Source: Streptomyces sp. Tue 6430 (GTDB taxonomy: Bacteria; Actinomycetota; Actinomycetes; Streptomycetales; Streptomycetaceae). Taken from it: a DNA stretch of 64,000 nucleotides. The notes beneath the pieces are model-generated. The model did no database searches. It had not been told where the DNA came from and worked only from the letters and a program-made list of their open reading frames with translations. Both the position numbers and the translations under genes were made by a program. The DNA lies in contig JAKGSH010000010.1 of assembly GCA_021568835.1 (NCBI GenBank), forward strand, positions 5,580,001 to 5,644,000, read 5' to 3'. Each line of letters opens with the position of its first letter. Position 1 is the first letter of the stretch. Below, one piece after another: positions 8,886 to 18,004 of the stretch.

Positions 8886-10034
8886 TTACTCGACGCCGAG
8901 GCCGGCGTCGTCGACGGTGGGCTCACCCGCGGCCCGAAGGACCTCGTTCAGGGGCGCGAGGTCGTAGATGCCCTTCAGCAGCGGGTCCTCCAGCAGGCCG
9001 GCCTCGACCGCGTGCCGGGCCTCGCTGTTCAGCGTGGCCGCCAGCGGGTCGTCGGTGAACCGGATGGACTTCCACGCCGGGTCCAGCACCTCCGCGGGCA
9101 GGGCCTTGCCGGAGTCCGCCTTCAGCTGCGCGTTCGCCGCCGCCTTCGCCTCGTCGGGGTGGGCGTTGATGTACGCGTTGACGTCGACCGACGCCTTCAG
9201 GACCGCCGCGACGGCCTTCGGGTGCTCCTCGAGGAACTTCTGCGACACGATGATGTTCGTGATCACGAACTTCTTGTCGGGCCACAGGTCGGACTCGTCC
9301 AGCAGCACCTTCGCGCCCTCGGCCACCAGCTTCGACGCGGTCGGCTCGGGCACCCAGGCGCCGTCGATGGAACCGGATGCGTAGGCGTCCGGGGTGACCT
9401 TGTTGTCGGTGCGGACGACCGACACGTCGCCCTTGCCGCTCTCCGCGTCGACCTTCCAGCCCTGCTCGGAGATCCAGTTCAGCAGCGCCACGTCCTGCGT
9501 GTTGCCGAGCTGCGGCGTGGCGATCCTCTTGCCCTTGACGTCCGCGATGGACTTGATCTCGGCCGGGTTCACCACCAGTTTCACCCCGCCGGACGCCGAA
9601 CCGCCCACGATGCGCAGGTTCTTGCCGGCGGACTTGGTGTAGCCGTTGATCGCCGGGGAGGGACCGATCCAGCCGATATCGATCGAGCCGGAGTTGAGCG
9701 CCTCGATCTCGGACGGGCCGGCGTTGAAGACCTGGTACGACGCCTCGGTGGCGCCGAGCGCCTTCTGGAAGTACCCCTTGTTCACGCCGACGAGGGCGGT
9801 CCCGTGGGTCAGGTTGCCGAAGTAGCCGATCCTGACGGAGTCGAGGCCGTCGATCTTCTCCGCCCCGGCGGCGACCTTCTGCCCGGCCGGCTCGTCCTCG
9901 GCCTGAGAGCCGTAACCGCAGGCGGCGAGGGTCAGAAGGGGAAGCGCGGCCAGGACGGCGAGGCCGCGGCGCAGCGGGCGACGGGGGCTGCCCCCGCCCG
10001 GACGGAGCCGGGAAAGGGGGAGGTTGGCAGGCAC
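8886..10034 (-). CDS. ABC transporter substrate-binding lipoprotein, sulfonate/taurine/nitrate type
   Basis: 382-residue lipoprotein that captures substrate outside the cell for the importer below it. The signal peptide ends in the lipobox LTLAAC, with the cysteine lipidated. The mature part opens with DSVRIGYFGNLTHGTALVG and has the periplasmic-binding-protein pattern (PQLGNTQDVALLNW, DGAWVPEPTASKLVAEG) of the SsuA/TauA group. The GTG at 10032-10034 follows GAGGAA at good spacing. The 37-bp gap to the ATPase gene indicates one operon. Confidence 0.9.
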   Translation of the reverse strand: MPANLPLSRLRPGGGSPRRPLRRGLAVLAALPLLTLAACGYGSQAEDEPAGQKVAAGAEKIDGLDSVRIGYFGNLTHGTALVGVNKGYFQKALGATEASYQVFNAGPSEIEALNSGSIDIGWIGPSPAINGYTKSAGKNLRIVGGSASGGVKLVVNPAEIKSIADVKGKRIATPQLGNTQDVALLNWISEQGWKVDAESGKGDVSVVRTDNKVTPDAYASGSIDGAWVPEPTASKLVAEGAKVLLDESDLWPDKKFVITNIIVSQKFLEEHPKAVAAVLKASVDVNAYINAHPDEAKAAANAQLKADSGKALPAEVLDPAWKSIRFTDDPLAATLNSEARHAVEAGLLEDPLLKGIYDLAPLNEVLRAAGEPTVDDAGLGVE

Positions 10035-10150
10035 GGGAGGTCTTCCTCTCGTCGGCCCGGCGGTCACGGTCTCTCAGGTCGTGGCCGGGAGGTCGGCAGG
10101 TTTTCGTCTACGGCGGTGGGGGGTACGGGCGCGCAGGCAGTGCGCGTACG

Positions 10151-10255
10151 TCAGCGCGCACATCGCGCCACCCCGCCCTGCCCGCTGCCGACGGCGCCGC
10201 TGCCGACGCGGCCGCCCTCCTTCGCGAACGTGGAGTAGTAGTCGGTGGAGTTCAC
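10151..10255 (-). CDS. Candidate 34-residue small ORF after cysN
   Basis: Starting at the GTG one base after the cysN stop codon, 34 codons read VNSTDYYSTFAKEGGRVGSG and end VARCAR before a stop. A GGTGGGA stretch upstream is a possible ribosome site. A second short frame (ATG at 10163, starting MCALTYAHCLRAR) overlaps it. Neither has a recognised family. Position between sulfur genes hints at a leader or coupling peptide, but this may be chance. Confidence 0.2.
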   Translation of the reverse strand: MNSTDYYSTFAKEGGRVGSGAVGSGQGGVARCAR

Positions 10256-10256
10256 G

Positions 10257-11591
10257 TCAGAAGTCCCACCCGTCGTCCCCGGCCGGGTCCTTGACCGGCT
10301 CGGGGGAGGCGAACGACTCGCCGACCATGCCCGCGGTGAGCGTGGTGCCGTCGCTCGGGTCGATCAGGATGAACGAGCCGGTGCGCCGGGAGTCGGCGTA
10401 GGAGTCCACCGGCAGCGGCTCCGCGGTGCGGATCTTCACCCGGCCGATGTCGTTGGCGACGAGCTGTCCCGGGTGCGGGTGCAGGGACAGGTCGTCGAGC
10501 GTGAGACGGGAGGGGATGTCCTTGACGATCGCCTTGACGGTGCGGGTGCCGTGCTTGAGCAGGACCCGGTGGCCGACGGTCAGCGGCGCGTCGGCGACGT
10601 GGCAGACGGTCGCCTCGACGTCCTGCGTGGTCGGCGGGGCGTCCTTGCCGGGCACGATCAGGTCGCCGCGCGAGACGTCGATGTCGTCCTCCAGCAGGAC
10701 GGTCACCGACTGCGTCGTCCAGGCCACGTCGACCGGCGTGCCGAGCAGGTCGATGCCCGCGATCCGCGTGGAGCGGCCGGACGGCAGCACCGTGACCTGC
10801 TCGCCCACCCGGAACGTGCCGGCGGCGATCTGGCCCGCGTAGCCGCGGTAGTCGCGGTGCTCGGCCGTCTGCGGCCGGATCACGTACTGCACGGGCAGCC
10901 GCGCGTGGCAGTGCGCCAGGTCGTGACTGACCGGAACCGTCTCCAGGTGCTCCAGGAAGGTCGGCCCGGCGTACCAGTCCATGTTCGCCGACGGCTCCAC
11001 CACGTTGTCCCCGGCGAGCGCCGAGATCGGGATGGCGGTGACCTCGGGAACGCCCAGCTCGCCCGCGTAGGCGGTGAACTCCTCGGCGATCGCCGCGAAG
11101 ACGGACTCCGCGTAGCCGACGAGGTCCATCTTGTTGACGGCGAGGACCACGTGCGGGACGCGCAGCAGGGCGGCGATCGCGGCGTGGCGGCGGGTCTGTT
11201 CGACGACGCCGTTGCGGGCGTCGACGAGGACCACCGTCAGCTCGGCCGTGGAGGCACCCGTCACCATGTTGCGGGTGTACTGCACGTGGCCGGGGGTGTC
11301 GGCGAGGATGAACCGGCGCCGGGGGGTGGCGAAGTAGCGGTAGGCCACGTCGATGGTGATGCCCTGCTCGCGTTCGGCGCGCAGGCCGTCGGTGAGCAGC
11401 GCGAGGTCGGGGCCGTCCTGGCCGCGGCTCGCCGACGCGCGCTCCACGGCCTCCAACTGGTCGGTGAGCACCGACTTGGAGTCGTGCAGGAGCCGTCCCA
11501 CGAGGGTGGACTTGCCGTCGTCGACGGAGCCGGCGGTGGCGAACCGCAGCAGGGTGGTGGCCGAGAGCTCCTCGGTCGTGATCGTGCTCAT
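10257..11591 (-). CDS. cysN: Sulfate adenylyltransferase large subunit (GTPase)
   Basis: 444-residue CysN. With CysD it makes adenosine phosphosulfate from ATP and sulfate, using GTP hydrolysis to drive the reaction. EF-Tu-like G domain: GSVDDGKST (residues 21-29), the REQGITIDVAYRYF switch region, DTPGH, NKMD. It is followed by beta-barrel domains (IVPGKDAPPTTQDVEATVC). The start ATG at 11589-11591 lies only 2 bp from the cysD stop. Frame intact throughout. Confidence 0.96.
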   Translation of the reverse strand: MSTITTEELSATTLLRFATAGSVDDGKSTLVGRLLHDSKSVLTDQLEAVERASASRGQDGPDLALLTDGLRAEREQGITIDVAYRYFATPRRRFILADTPGHVQYTRNMVTGASTAELTVVLVDARNGVVEQTRRHAAIAALLRVPHVVLAVNKMDLVGYAESVFAAIAEEFTAYAGELGVPEVTAIPISALAGDNVVEPSANMDWYAGPTFLEHLETVPVSHDLAHCHARLPVQYVIRPQTAEHRDYRGYAGQIAAGTFRVGEQVTVLPSGRSTRIAGIDLLGTPVDVAWTTQSVTVLLEDDIDVSRGDLIVPGKDAPPTTQDVEATVCHVADAPLTVGHRVLLKHGTRTVKAIVKDIPSRLTLDDLSLHPHPGQLVANDIGRVKIRTAEPLPVDSYADSRRTGSFILIDPSDGTTLTAGMVGESFASPEPVKDPAGDDGWDF

Positions 11592-11593
11592 GC

Positions 11594-12529
11594 TTAGAAG
11601 TACCCCTCGCGCTTGCGGTCTTCCATCGCGGCCTCGGACATCTTGTCGTCGGCACGGGTGGCGCCGCGTTCGGTGAGCCGGGAGGCGGCGATCTCGGCGA
11701 TGACCTGCTCCAGCGTCAGTGCCTCGGAGTCGACGGCGCCGGTGCAGGACATGTCGCCGACGGTGCGGTAGCGCACGAGGCGCTTCTCGACCGTCTCGTT
11801 CTCCTTCGGGCCGCCCCAGTCGCCGGCCGTCAGCCACATCCCGGCCCGCTGGAACACCTCGCGCTCGTGGGCGAAGTAGATCCCGGGCAGTTCGATGCCC
11901 TCGCGGGCGATGTACTGCCACACGTCCAGCTCGGTCCAGTTGGACAGCGGGAAGACGCGGACGTGTTCACCGGGGGCGTGCCGGCCGTTGTACAGGTTCC
12001 ACAGCTCGGGGCGCTGGCGGCGCGGGTCCCACTGGGAGAACTCGTCCCGCAGGGAGAACACGCGCTCCTTGGCGCGGGCCTTCTCCTCGTCGCGCCGTCC
12101 GCCGCCGAAGACTGCGTCGAACCGCTCGGCCTGGATCTTCTCCGTCAGCGGCAGCGTCTGCAGCGGGTTGCGGGTGCCGTCCGGGCGCTCCTTGAGGACG
12201 CCGCGGTCGATGTAGTCCTGCACGGAGGCGACGTGCAGGCGCAGCCCGTGCCGGGCGACCGCGCGGTCGCGGTAGTCGAGGACCTCGGGGAAGTTGTGCC
12301 CGGTGTCCACGTGCAGCAGCGAGAACGGCACCGGCGCCGGCGTGAACGCCTTCAGCGCCAGGTGCAGCATGACGATGGAGTCCTTGCCGCCGGAGAACAG
12401 GATCACCGGGTTCTCGAACTCGCCCGCCACCTCGCGGAAGATGTGCACCGCCTCCGACTCCAGGGAGTCCAGGTGGCTGAGGGCGTACGGGGAGTCCGTG
12501 CCCTCCTCGGTCCGTGCGACGGTCGTCAC
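11594..12529 (-). CDS. cysD: Sulfate adenylyltransferase small subunit
   Basis: 311-residue CysD, the ATP-pyrophosphatase-type catalytic subunit that adenylates sulfate. The PP-loop is SGGKDS at residues 46-51, and the family tail (DDKMSEAAMEDRKREGYF) is complete. The GTG start at 12527-12529 overlaps the cysC stop by three bases (GTGA), so the two are probably translationally coupled. Confidence 0.96.
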   Translation of the reverse strand: MTTVARTEEGTDSPYALSHLDSLESEAVHIFREVAGEFENPVILFSGGKDSIVMLHLALKAFTPAPVPFSLLHVDTGHNFPEVLDYRDRAVARHGLRLHVASVQDYIDRGVLKERPDGTRNPLQTLPLTEKIQAERFDAVFGGGRRDEEKARAKERVFSLRDEFSQWDPRRQRPELWNLYNGRHAPGEHVRVFPLSNWTELDVWQYIAREGIELPGIYFAHEREVFQRAGMWLTAGDWGGPKENETVEKRLVRYRTVGDMSCTGAVDSEALTLEQVIAEIAASRLTERGATRADDKMSEAAMEDRKREGYF

Positions 12530-13062
12530 ACCAGTCCCCTCTCGCTGAGCAGGGCGTACACCGACGCCGCGGACTCCTTGACGGTCTGGTTCTGGGACTC
12601 GATCCGCAGATCGGGCCGTTCGGGGACCTCATAGGGGTCGTCCACCCCGGTGAGGCCGCTCAGTTCGCCCGCCGCCTGCTTGGCGTACAGGCCCTTCACG
12701 TCCCGCTCGCTGCACACCTCGACCGGGGTCGCCACGTGCACCTCCAGGTACGCCGTCGTGCCCTCCTCGTGGCGCTTGCGAACGGCCTCGCGGCTGTCGG
12801 CGTACGGCGCGATCACCGGCACGAGCGCCTTCACACCGTTGCGGGCGAGCAGTTCGGCGAGGAAACCGATGCGCTGCACGTTGGTGTGCCGGTCCTCGCG
12901 GCTGAAGCCGAGGCCCGCGGAGATGAACTCGCGGATCTCGTCGCCGTCGAGCACCTCGACGCGGTGGCCCTCCTCGCGCAGCCGGGCGGCCAGCTCGTAC
13001 GCGATGGTGGTCTTGCCGGCGCTCGGCAGACCCGTGAGCCAGACGGTGGCTCCGGTCGTCAC
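12526..13062 (-). CDS. cysC: Adenylylsulfate (APS) kinase
   Basis: 178-residue kinase converting APS to PAPS. Walker A is GLPSAGKTT (residues 11-19), followed by LDGDEIREF and FSREDRHTN, which contact APS. The GTG at 13060-13062 follows AGGAG at good spacing and gives the usual family length. The alternative ATG at 13150-13152 overlaps the cysH stop (ATGA) and would add a 30-residue Ala/Thr-rich tail without homology; coupled initiation there cannot be excluded. Confidence 0.93.
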   Translation of the reverse strand: MTTGATVWLTGLPSAGKTTIAYELAARLREEGHRVEVLDGDEIREFISAGLGFSREDRHTNVQRIGFLAELLARNGVKALVPVIAPYADSREAVRKRHEEGTTAYLEVHVATPVEVCSERDVKGLYAKQAAGELSGLTGVDDPYEVPERPDLRIESQNQTVKESAASVYALLSERGLV

Positions 13063-13148
13063 GTGGTTCTCCTGGGTCGCAGTGGTCGCTTCCGCCGCCA
13101 CCGTGGCGACAGGAGCTGTGGGAGTCGTGCGGATCGTCTCGGCGCCCG

Positions 13149-13859
13149 TCATCCGTGCAGCCCGCACTCGGTCTTCGCGCGGCCCGCCCAGCGGCCGGCG
13201 CGCGCGTCCTCGCCCTCCAGGACCCGGCGGGTGCAGGGGGCGCAGCCGACGGAGGTGTAGCCGTCCGTCAGCAGGGGGTTGGTCAGTACGCCGTGCTCGG
13301 CGACGTAGGCGTCCACGTCGTCCTGGGTCCAGCGGGCGATCGGGGAGACCTTGACCTTCTGCCGCTTCTCGTCCCAGCCGACGACCGGCGTGTTCGCCCG
13401 GGTCGCGGACTCGTCGCGGCGCAGCCCGGTCGCCCAGGCCCGGTAGCTTTTCAGGCCTTCCTCCAGGGGCCGCACCTTGCGGAGCGCGCAGCACAGGTCG
13501 GGGTCGCGGTCGTGCAGCTTCGGCCCGTACTCGGCGTCCTGCTCGGCGACCGTCTGCCGCGGGGTGAGGGTGAGGACGTTGACGTCCATCACGGCCTCGA
13601 CCGCGTCCCGGGTGCCGATGGTCTCGGGGAAGTGGTAGCCGGTGTCGAGGAAGACCACGTCCACGCCCCTGCGCACGCGGGAGGCCAGATGGGCCACCAC
13701 CGCGTCCTCCATGGACGAGGTCACGCAGAACTCCTCGCCGAAGGTGTCCACGGCCCACTGGAGGATCTCCAGCGCGGAGGCGTCCTCCAGGTCGCGGCCC
13801 GCCTGCTCGGCGAGCGACTTCAACTCCTCGGCGGTGCGGTGTTCCTGAGCCGACGTCAT
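13149..13859 (-). CDS. cysH: Assimilatory APS reductase (iron-sulfur CysH)
   Basis: 236-residue reductase forming sulfite. It carries the CC (123-124) and CxxC (206, 209) cysteines of the [4Fe-4S] APS reductases and the catalytic ECGLH near the C-terminus (231-235). This predicts APS rather than PAPS as substrate, even though cysC is next door. ATG at 13857-13859 with GGAGG upstream; its ATGA overlaps the stop of the small zinc-ribbon gene. Confidence 0.95.
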   Translation of the reverse strand: MTSAQEHRTAEELKSLAEQAGRDLEDASALEILQWAVDTFGEEFCVTSSMEDAVVAHLASRVRRGVDVVFLDTGYHFPETIGTRDAVEAVMDVNVLTLTPRQTVAEQDAEYGPKLHDRDPDLCCALRKVRPLEEGLKSYRAWATGLRRDESATRANTPVVGWDEKRQKVKVSPIARWTQDDVDAYVAEHGVLTNPLLTDGYTSVGCAPCTRRVLEGEDARAGRWAGRAKTECGLHG

Positions 13860-14034
13860 ATCGCCTCCCCTCCGTCGTCGATGCGCCGGACTCCCCGGGC
13901 GAGCAGCCCGAGGAATTTCAACTGGAACGCGCGGTTGCACGCGGCGCACTCCCAGGCGCCGTGGCCCTCCTCGCTCGGCCGCAGGTCCTCGTCGCCGCAG
14001 TAGGGGCAGTGGAAGGGGCGGCGCGCTCGCTCAC
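13856..14034 (-). pseudogene. Small zinc-ribbon protein between sirA and cysH, one frameshift
   Basis: The GTG at 14032-14034 overlaps the sirA stop and the stop overlaps the cysH start, so the gene fills the gap exactly. The conserved frame reads RRPFHCPYCGDEDLRPSEEG, then WECAACNRAFQLKFLGL, a pair of CxxC knuckles typical of a zinc ribbon. The GTG frame joins it only if one base is restored near 14020, giving 59 residues (VSERRRPFHCPYCG...). Homologous short proteins occupy the same operon slot in other Streptomyces, which argues for a real gene; function unknown. Confidence 0.7.
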
Positions 14035-15727
14035 GACAGGGCCTCCTCGTCGGCCCGCGCGGCCCACGCGGCGAACCGCTCGCCGTCCTCGCGCTCCGCC
14101 TGGAACCGCTTGAGCACCCGCTCGACGTAGTCGGGCAGTTCGTCCGAAGTGACCTTCAGGCCACGGACCTTGCGGCCGAAACCGGCCTCGAGGCCGAGTG
14201 CTCCGCCCAGGTGCACCTGGTAGCCCTCGACCTGCTCACCCGCGTCGTCGAGGACCAGCTGGCCCTTGAGGCCGATGTCCGCCACCTGGATGCGGGCGCA
14301 GGCGTTCGGGCAGCCGTTGAGGTTGATGGTGATCGGTTCGTCGAACTCCGGGAGGCGGCGCTCGAGTTCGTCGATCAGGGCGGAGCCGCGCTGCTTGGTC
14401 TCGACGATGGCGAGCTTGCAGTACTCGATGCCGGTGCAGGCCATCGTGCCGCGCCGGAACGGGGAGGGCTCGGCGGTCAGGTCCAGCGCTCCGAGGGCCT
14501 CGACCAGCGACGTGACCCGAGCCTCCTCGACGTCGAGGATGATCATCTTCTGTTCGGCGGTGGTCCGGACCCGGCCCGAGCCGTGCGCCTCGGCCAGCTC
14601 CGCGATCTTCGTCAGGGTGGCACCGTCCACGCGGCCGACGCGCGGGGCGAAACCGACGTAGAAACGGCCGTCCTTCTGGCGGTGCACGCCGACGTGGTCG
14701 CGCCAGCGCCCGACGGGCTCGGCGGGGGCGGGGCCGTCGACGAGCCCGCGCCGCAGGTACTCGTCCTCCAGGACCCGGCGGAACTTCTCCGGGCCCCAGT
14801 CGGCGACCAGGAACTTCAGCCGGGCGCGGTTGCGCAGCCGCCGGTAGCCGTAGTCGCGGAAGATGGAGATGACGCCCTCGTGCACGTCCGCGACCTCGTC
14901 CAGCGGCACCCAGGCGCCGAGCCGCACCCCCAGCTTGGGGTTGGTGGACAGGCCGCCGCCGACCCACACGTCGAAACCGGGGCCGTGCTCGGGGTGTTCG
15001 ACGCCGACGAAGGCGACGTCGTTGATCTCGTGCGCCACGTCCAGCAGCGGCGAACCGGAGACCGCGGTCTTGAACTTGCGGGGCAGGTTCGAGAAGGCCG
15101 GGTTGCCGACGATCCGGCGGTGCATCTCCTCGATGGCGGGGGTGCCGTCGATGATCTCGTCCTCGGCGATGCCGGCGACGGGCGAGCCGAGGATGGTGCG
15201 GGGCGTGTCACCGCAGGCCTCGGTGGTGGACAGGCCGACCGCCTCCAGGCGGTTCCAGATCTCCGGCACGTCCTCGATGCGGATCCAGTGGTACTGCACG
15301 TTCTGCCGGTCGGTGATGTCCGCGGTGCCGCGCGCGAACTCCTGCGAGATCTCGCCGATCACGCGCAGCTGACGGGTCGTGAGCCGGCCGCCGTCGATGC
15401 GGACCCGCAGCATGAAGAACTCGTCGTCCAGTTCCTCCGGCGCCAGGACCGCGGTCTTGCCGCCGTCGATCCCGGGCTTGCGCTGGGTGTAGAGCCCCCA
15501 CCAGCGCATCCGTCCGCGCAGGTCGTTGGGGTCGATCGAGTCGAAGCCCCGCTTGGAGTAGACCGTCTCAATGCGTGTCCGCACATTGAGACCGTCGTCG
15601 TCCTTCTTGAACTGCTCGTTGCCGTTGAGCGGGGTGAAGTGTCCCGCGGCCCACTGACCCTCGCCGCGGTGACGGCTCACCTTGCGGCGGGGCGCTGAGG
15701 CGGCAGGGTTGTCGGGGTGGCGGCCAT
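14031..15727 (-). CDS. sirA: Ferredoxin-dependent sulfite/nitrite reductase (sulfite reductase of the cys operon)
   Basis: Siroheme [4Fe-4S] enzyme reducing sulfite to sulfide with six electrons. The cluster/siroheme cysteines are in TMACTGIEYCKLAIVETK (about 428-434) and NLNGCPNACARI (about 470-475). Substrate loops GDTPRTILGSP and SRHRGEGQWAAGHFTPLNG are conserved. The best start is the ATG at 15725-15727 (MAATP) behind GAAGGACG, but that frame stops after 16 codons unless one C is restored in the CCCC run near 15713. Restored length is 565 residues, as in S. coelicolor. From residue 6 on, the frame is open to the stop. Sulfite is preferred over nitrite because of the cys context. Confidence 0.9.
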
Positions 15728-15913
15728 CGTGAATACGTCCTTCGGGACAGTGACGGGAGGGGGCCGGCGCGTGGCGCCGTCCGTGCGGAACGGTGGTCGG
15801 GTGCCGGGCGGGCGGCCCTGACCTGCGCGGCAGGGAGCGCACGGAGGCACACGTGCACGTCGTTGCGCGGAGGGAGGGTGGAGAAGAGGGCTGTCGGCGG
15901 GAGCTTCGGCTCG

Positions 15914-15997
15914 TCAGCTCACCGGACAGATGGCGCTGGACATGCGGCCGAGATCGACGTGCCGCCGACTCACCAAGGCAATTCCAGTTCCGGACAT
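15914..15997 (-). CDS. Cysteine-operon leader peptide (27 residues)
   Basis: ATG at 15995-15997 opens 27 codons: MSGTGIALVSRRHVDLGRMS followed by SAICPVS and a stop. The RRHVDL...S.IC pattern is the conserved signature of short peptides annotated as putative leader peptides upstream of actinobacterial sulfur-assimilation genes. It is too short for ordinary gene callers. It lies 186 bp before sirA. By analogy with known cysteine-responsive leaders, stalling or completion of translation near the single Cys codon could set expression of the whole sirA-cysHCDN operon; this mechanism is inferred. Confidence 0.75.
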   Translation of the reverse strand: MSGTGIALVSRRHVDLGRMSSAICPVS

Positions 15998-16053
15998 GAC
16001 GAAAGCGTGTCACGGCGATCTGGACACAGTCCAGCTTCGTCCGTCATGTGGAC

Positions 16054-16082
16054 ACCCTGGTCTCGCCATGTGGAACCAGGGT
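16054..16082. terminator. Hairpin downstream of the GNAT gene
   Basis: ACCCTGGT and its exact complement surround a 13-base loop, about 45 bp past the GNAT stop and before the cys leader region. It is most simply a terminator isolating the cys promoter, although an operator is possible. Confidence 0.45.
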
Positions 16083-16124
16083 GGCGTCGGTCACATGCGT
16101 CGCGTGACGTCTTGTCGACGCAGG

Positions 16125-16697
16125 TCAGACGGGGTATGCGCCCGGCCAGGGGCCCGGAGTGGCCACCTCGGGCTGCTCCTCGACCGAGGTGTCGAACAGC
16201 CTGAACCCGCGGCGCCGGTAGTTGTCCATCGCGTGCTCGCCGTCCAGGCTGCACGTGTGCAGCCACACCCGCTTCGTCCGCGACAGCCCCGGCCAGCGGT
16301 CCGCCAGGTCCCAGGCGCGCGCGACGCCGTACGACAGCAGGTGGCCGCCGATCCGCCGCCCGCGGAAGGCCGGGACCAACCCGAAGTAGACGATCTCGAC
16401 GGCCCCGTCGTCCTGCGCCTCCAGCTCCACGTACCCCGCGGGCGTCCCCCGGTCGTACGCCACCCAGGTCTCCACGCCCGGCCGGTCCAGGTGCTCCTGC
16501 CACCGCGCGTACGTCCAGCCCAGCCGGTCGATCCAGCGGATGTCCCCGCCGACGGAGGCGTACAGGAAACGGCTGAACTCGGGCGAGGGCACCGCGGCGC
16601 GCACGATCCGCACGTCGCCCTCGGGCGCGGCGGCCGGCTGGAGGTCGCCCGGCGAGGTCTGCTCCAGGGACCAGGTGGTCACGGGGATGTCGGTCAT
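16125..16697 (-). CDS. GNAT-family N-acetyltransferase
   Basis: 190-residue acetyltransferase. The acetyl-CoA binding segment is VYFGLVPAFRGRRIGGHLLS (V-x-P-x-xRG-x-G-x-G/H). It is preceded by the AGYVELE strand and followed by VWLHTCSLDGEHAMDNYRRR, as in the GNAT core. ATG at 16695-16697 lies 17 bp from the stop of the upstream secreted-protein gene, so the two are likely cotranscribed. The acceptor is unknown. Confidence 0.88.
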   Translation of the reverse strand: MTDIPVTTWSLEQTSPGDLQPAAAPEGDVRIVRAAVPSPEFSRFLYASVGGDIRWIDRLGWTYARWQEHLDRPGVETWVAYDRGTPAGYVELEAQDDGAVEIVYFGLVPAFRGRRIGGHLLSYGVARAWDLADRWPGLSRTKRVWLHTCSLDGEHAMDNYRRRGFRLFDTSVEEQPEVATPGPWPGAYPV

Positions 16698-16714
16698 GCC
16701 CGCCAGGGAATCAT

Positions 16715-18004
16715 CTACTCCGCGGATCTGTCGATCGAGGCCAGCGGCAGCGCGAACAGCATCCGGCCGGACTGCGACCACACCTCGCCGGTCTGGGCCC
16801 AGTACGACAGGGACTCGGTCCGCGGGCTCCAGCAGTCCCGGCTGTCGTCGGCGCCGCAGTGCGCGGCCCGCGCGCCGTCCGCGTCCTGCCGCCACAGCGT
16901 CCCGCGCCCGTCCTCGGCGCCGCTCCGGCTCACGTACCAGCCGTCCTCGTACGACAGCACGCCGCGCACCCCGCTCGCCTCGGTCCGGTAGGCCTGCGTC
17001 ACGCCGACCCGACCCGCCGGGCCGGCGGCGAGGAGACCGGCCCGGCCGGGCGCGGTGTCGAAGGCGTACCGCCACAGCCGGGCGCCCCGGTCGCCGTCGT
17101 CGAGGGTCCACTCCCCGGCCACGAGGGTGTCCGGAGCGGTGCTGCGGTCCAGGGAGACGGTGGCGGGGCGCGGGGCGCCGGAGCCGCCGCCCAGCCGGTA
17201 GGAGGCCACGGCCGGCAGGACGTACGGGGCGCCGTGCGCCGACCAGCCGCCGGGCACCCGGCCGACCGCCGAACCGGAGGCCGTGGCCCGGTGGATGCGG
17301 TCGACGTCGTACACGTACAGCGCGGCCCGGTCCCCGTCGCCGGCGGTCACCAGCAGCTTGTCCTGGTACCAGACCATGCCGGAGACCCGGGAGACCAGGC
17401 CCCGGTAGTCGCGTCCCCCGTCCACGGGGACGGCCAGCAGCGCCCAGGTGTAGGAGAGTCGGGCCGGGTCGTCCGCGTCCACGAACGCGACCCGCGCCAG
17501 ACCGCGGTCGGCGACCGGGCCGGAGTCGCGCGACCAGCCGGAGACGATCACCCGGTGCGTGCCCCAGCGGCCGTCCTCGTCCGCGTCGCCGGAGGTGGTG
17601 ACGGCGCCCGGCTCCCAGCCGGCGGTGTCGTCGGTGTTCCAGCAGTACGCGCGGGTGGCCGTCGGGGTGACGGGCAGGGCGTCGCGCTCGCCCTCGGTGC
17701 AGCCGGCCGCGCCGCGCAGCGAACGGGCGGCGCCGCTCAGTGCCTCGCCGACGCCGATCGACGGGCCCATCTCCGCGGCGAGCCGGTCCAGGGAGGCCGA
17801 CGGCACCGTCTCCTCCGTCAGCCGCAACGCGGCCGTGTCGGCGGACGACGTGAGCGGTTCGAGCGCGCCGGGGCCGTCGGAGACCGTGGCCTGGGAGGCG
17901 CTGATCATGGTGGCGGCCGCGGTGAGCGCGAGGGCGGTTCCCGCCAGGAAACCACGCAGCACCCTGCCCCGCCTGCGCCGGCGATGTCGGCCGCGCTGCT
18001 TCAT
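16715..18004 (-). CDS. Secreted protein of unknown function
   Basis: 429 residues. The N-terminus is very basic (MKQRGRHRRRRRGRVLRGF), followed by a hydrophobic stretch (LAGTALALTAAATM) and a likely cleavage region, so export is expected. The mature part has repeated SGWSRDSG, SGMVWYQDKLLVTAG and LSYEDGWYVSRSG strands with aromatic spacing suggestive of a beta-propeller-like fold, and six cysteines that could pair. No family was recognised. First gene of a two-gene leftward operon with the GNAT gene. Confidence 0.75.
   Translation of the reverse strand: MKQRGRHRRRRRGRVLRGFLAGTALALTAAATMISASQATVSDGPGALEPLTSSADTAALRLTEETVPSASLDRLAAEMGPSIGVGEALSGAARSLRGAAGCTEGERDALPVTPTATRAYCWNTDDTAGWEPGAVTTSGDADEDGRWGTHRVIVSGWSRDSGPVADRGLARVAFVDADDPARLSYTWALLAVPVDGGRDYRGLVSRVSGMVWYQDKLLVTAGDGDRAALYVYDVDRIHRATASGSAVGRVPGGWSAHGAPYVLPAVASYRLGGGSGAPRPATVSLDRSTAPDTLVAGEWTLDDGDRGARLWRYAFDTAPGRAGLLAAGPAGRVGVTQAYRTEASGVRGVLSYEDGWYVSRSGAEDGRGTLWRQDADGARAAHCGADDSRDCWSPRTESLSYWAQTGEVWSQSGRMLFALPLASIDRSAE

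Noticed and set aside
10035..10250. Possible second cysteine leader peptide before the sulfonate transporter
   Set aside because: Short frames with Cys exist, but none has the RRHVDL-type signature. Kept only as a low-confidence ORF.
14031..15727. Calling the siroheme reductase a nitrite reductase (NirA)
   Set aside because: Motifs alone cannot separate the two, but the operon is purely sulfur assimilation and no nitrate genes are nearby.
15728..15913. Possible SAM or cobalamin riboswitch before sirA
   Set aside because: No recognisable riboswitch core; the leader peptide gives a better supported explanation.
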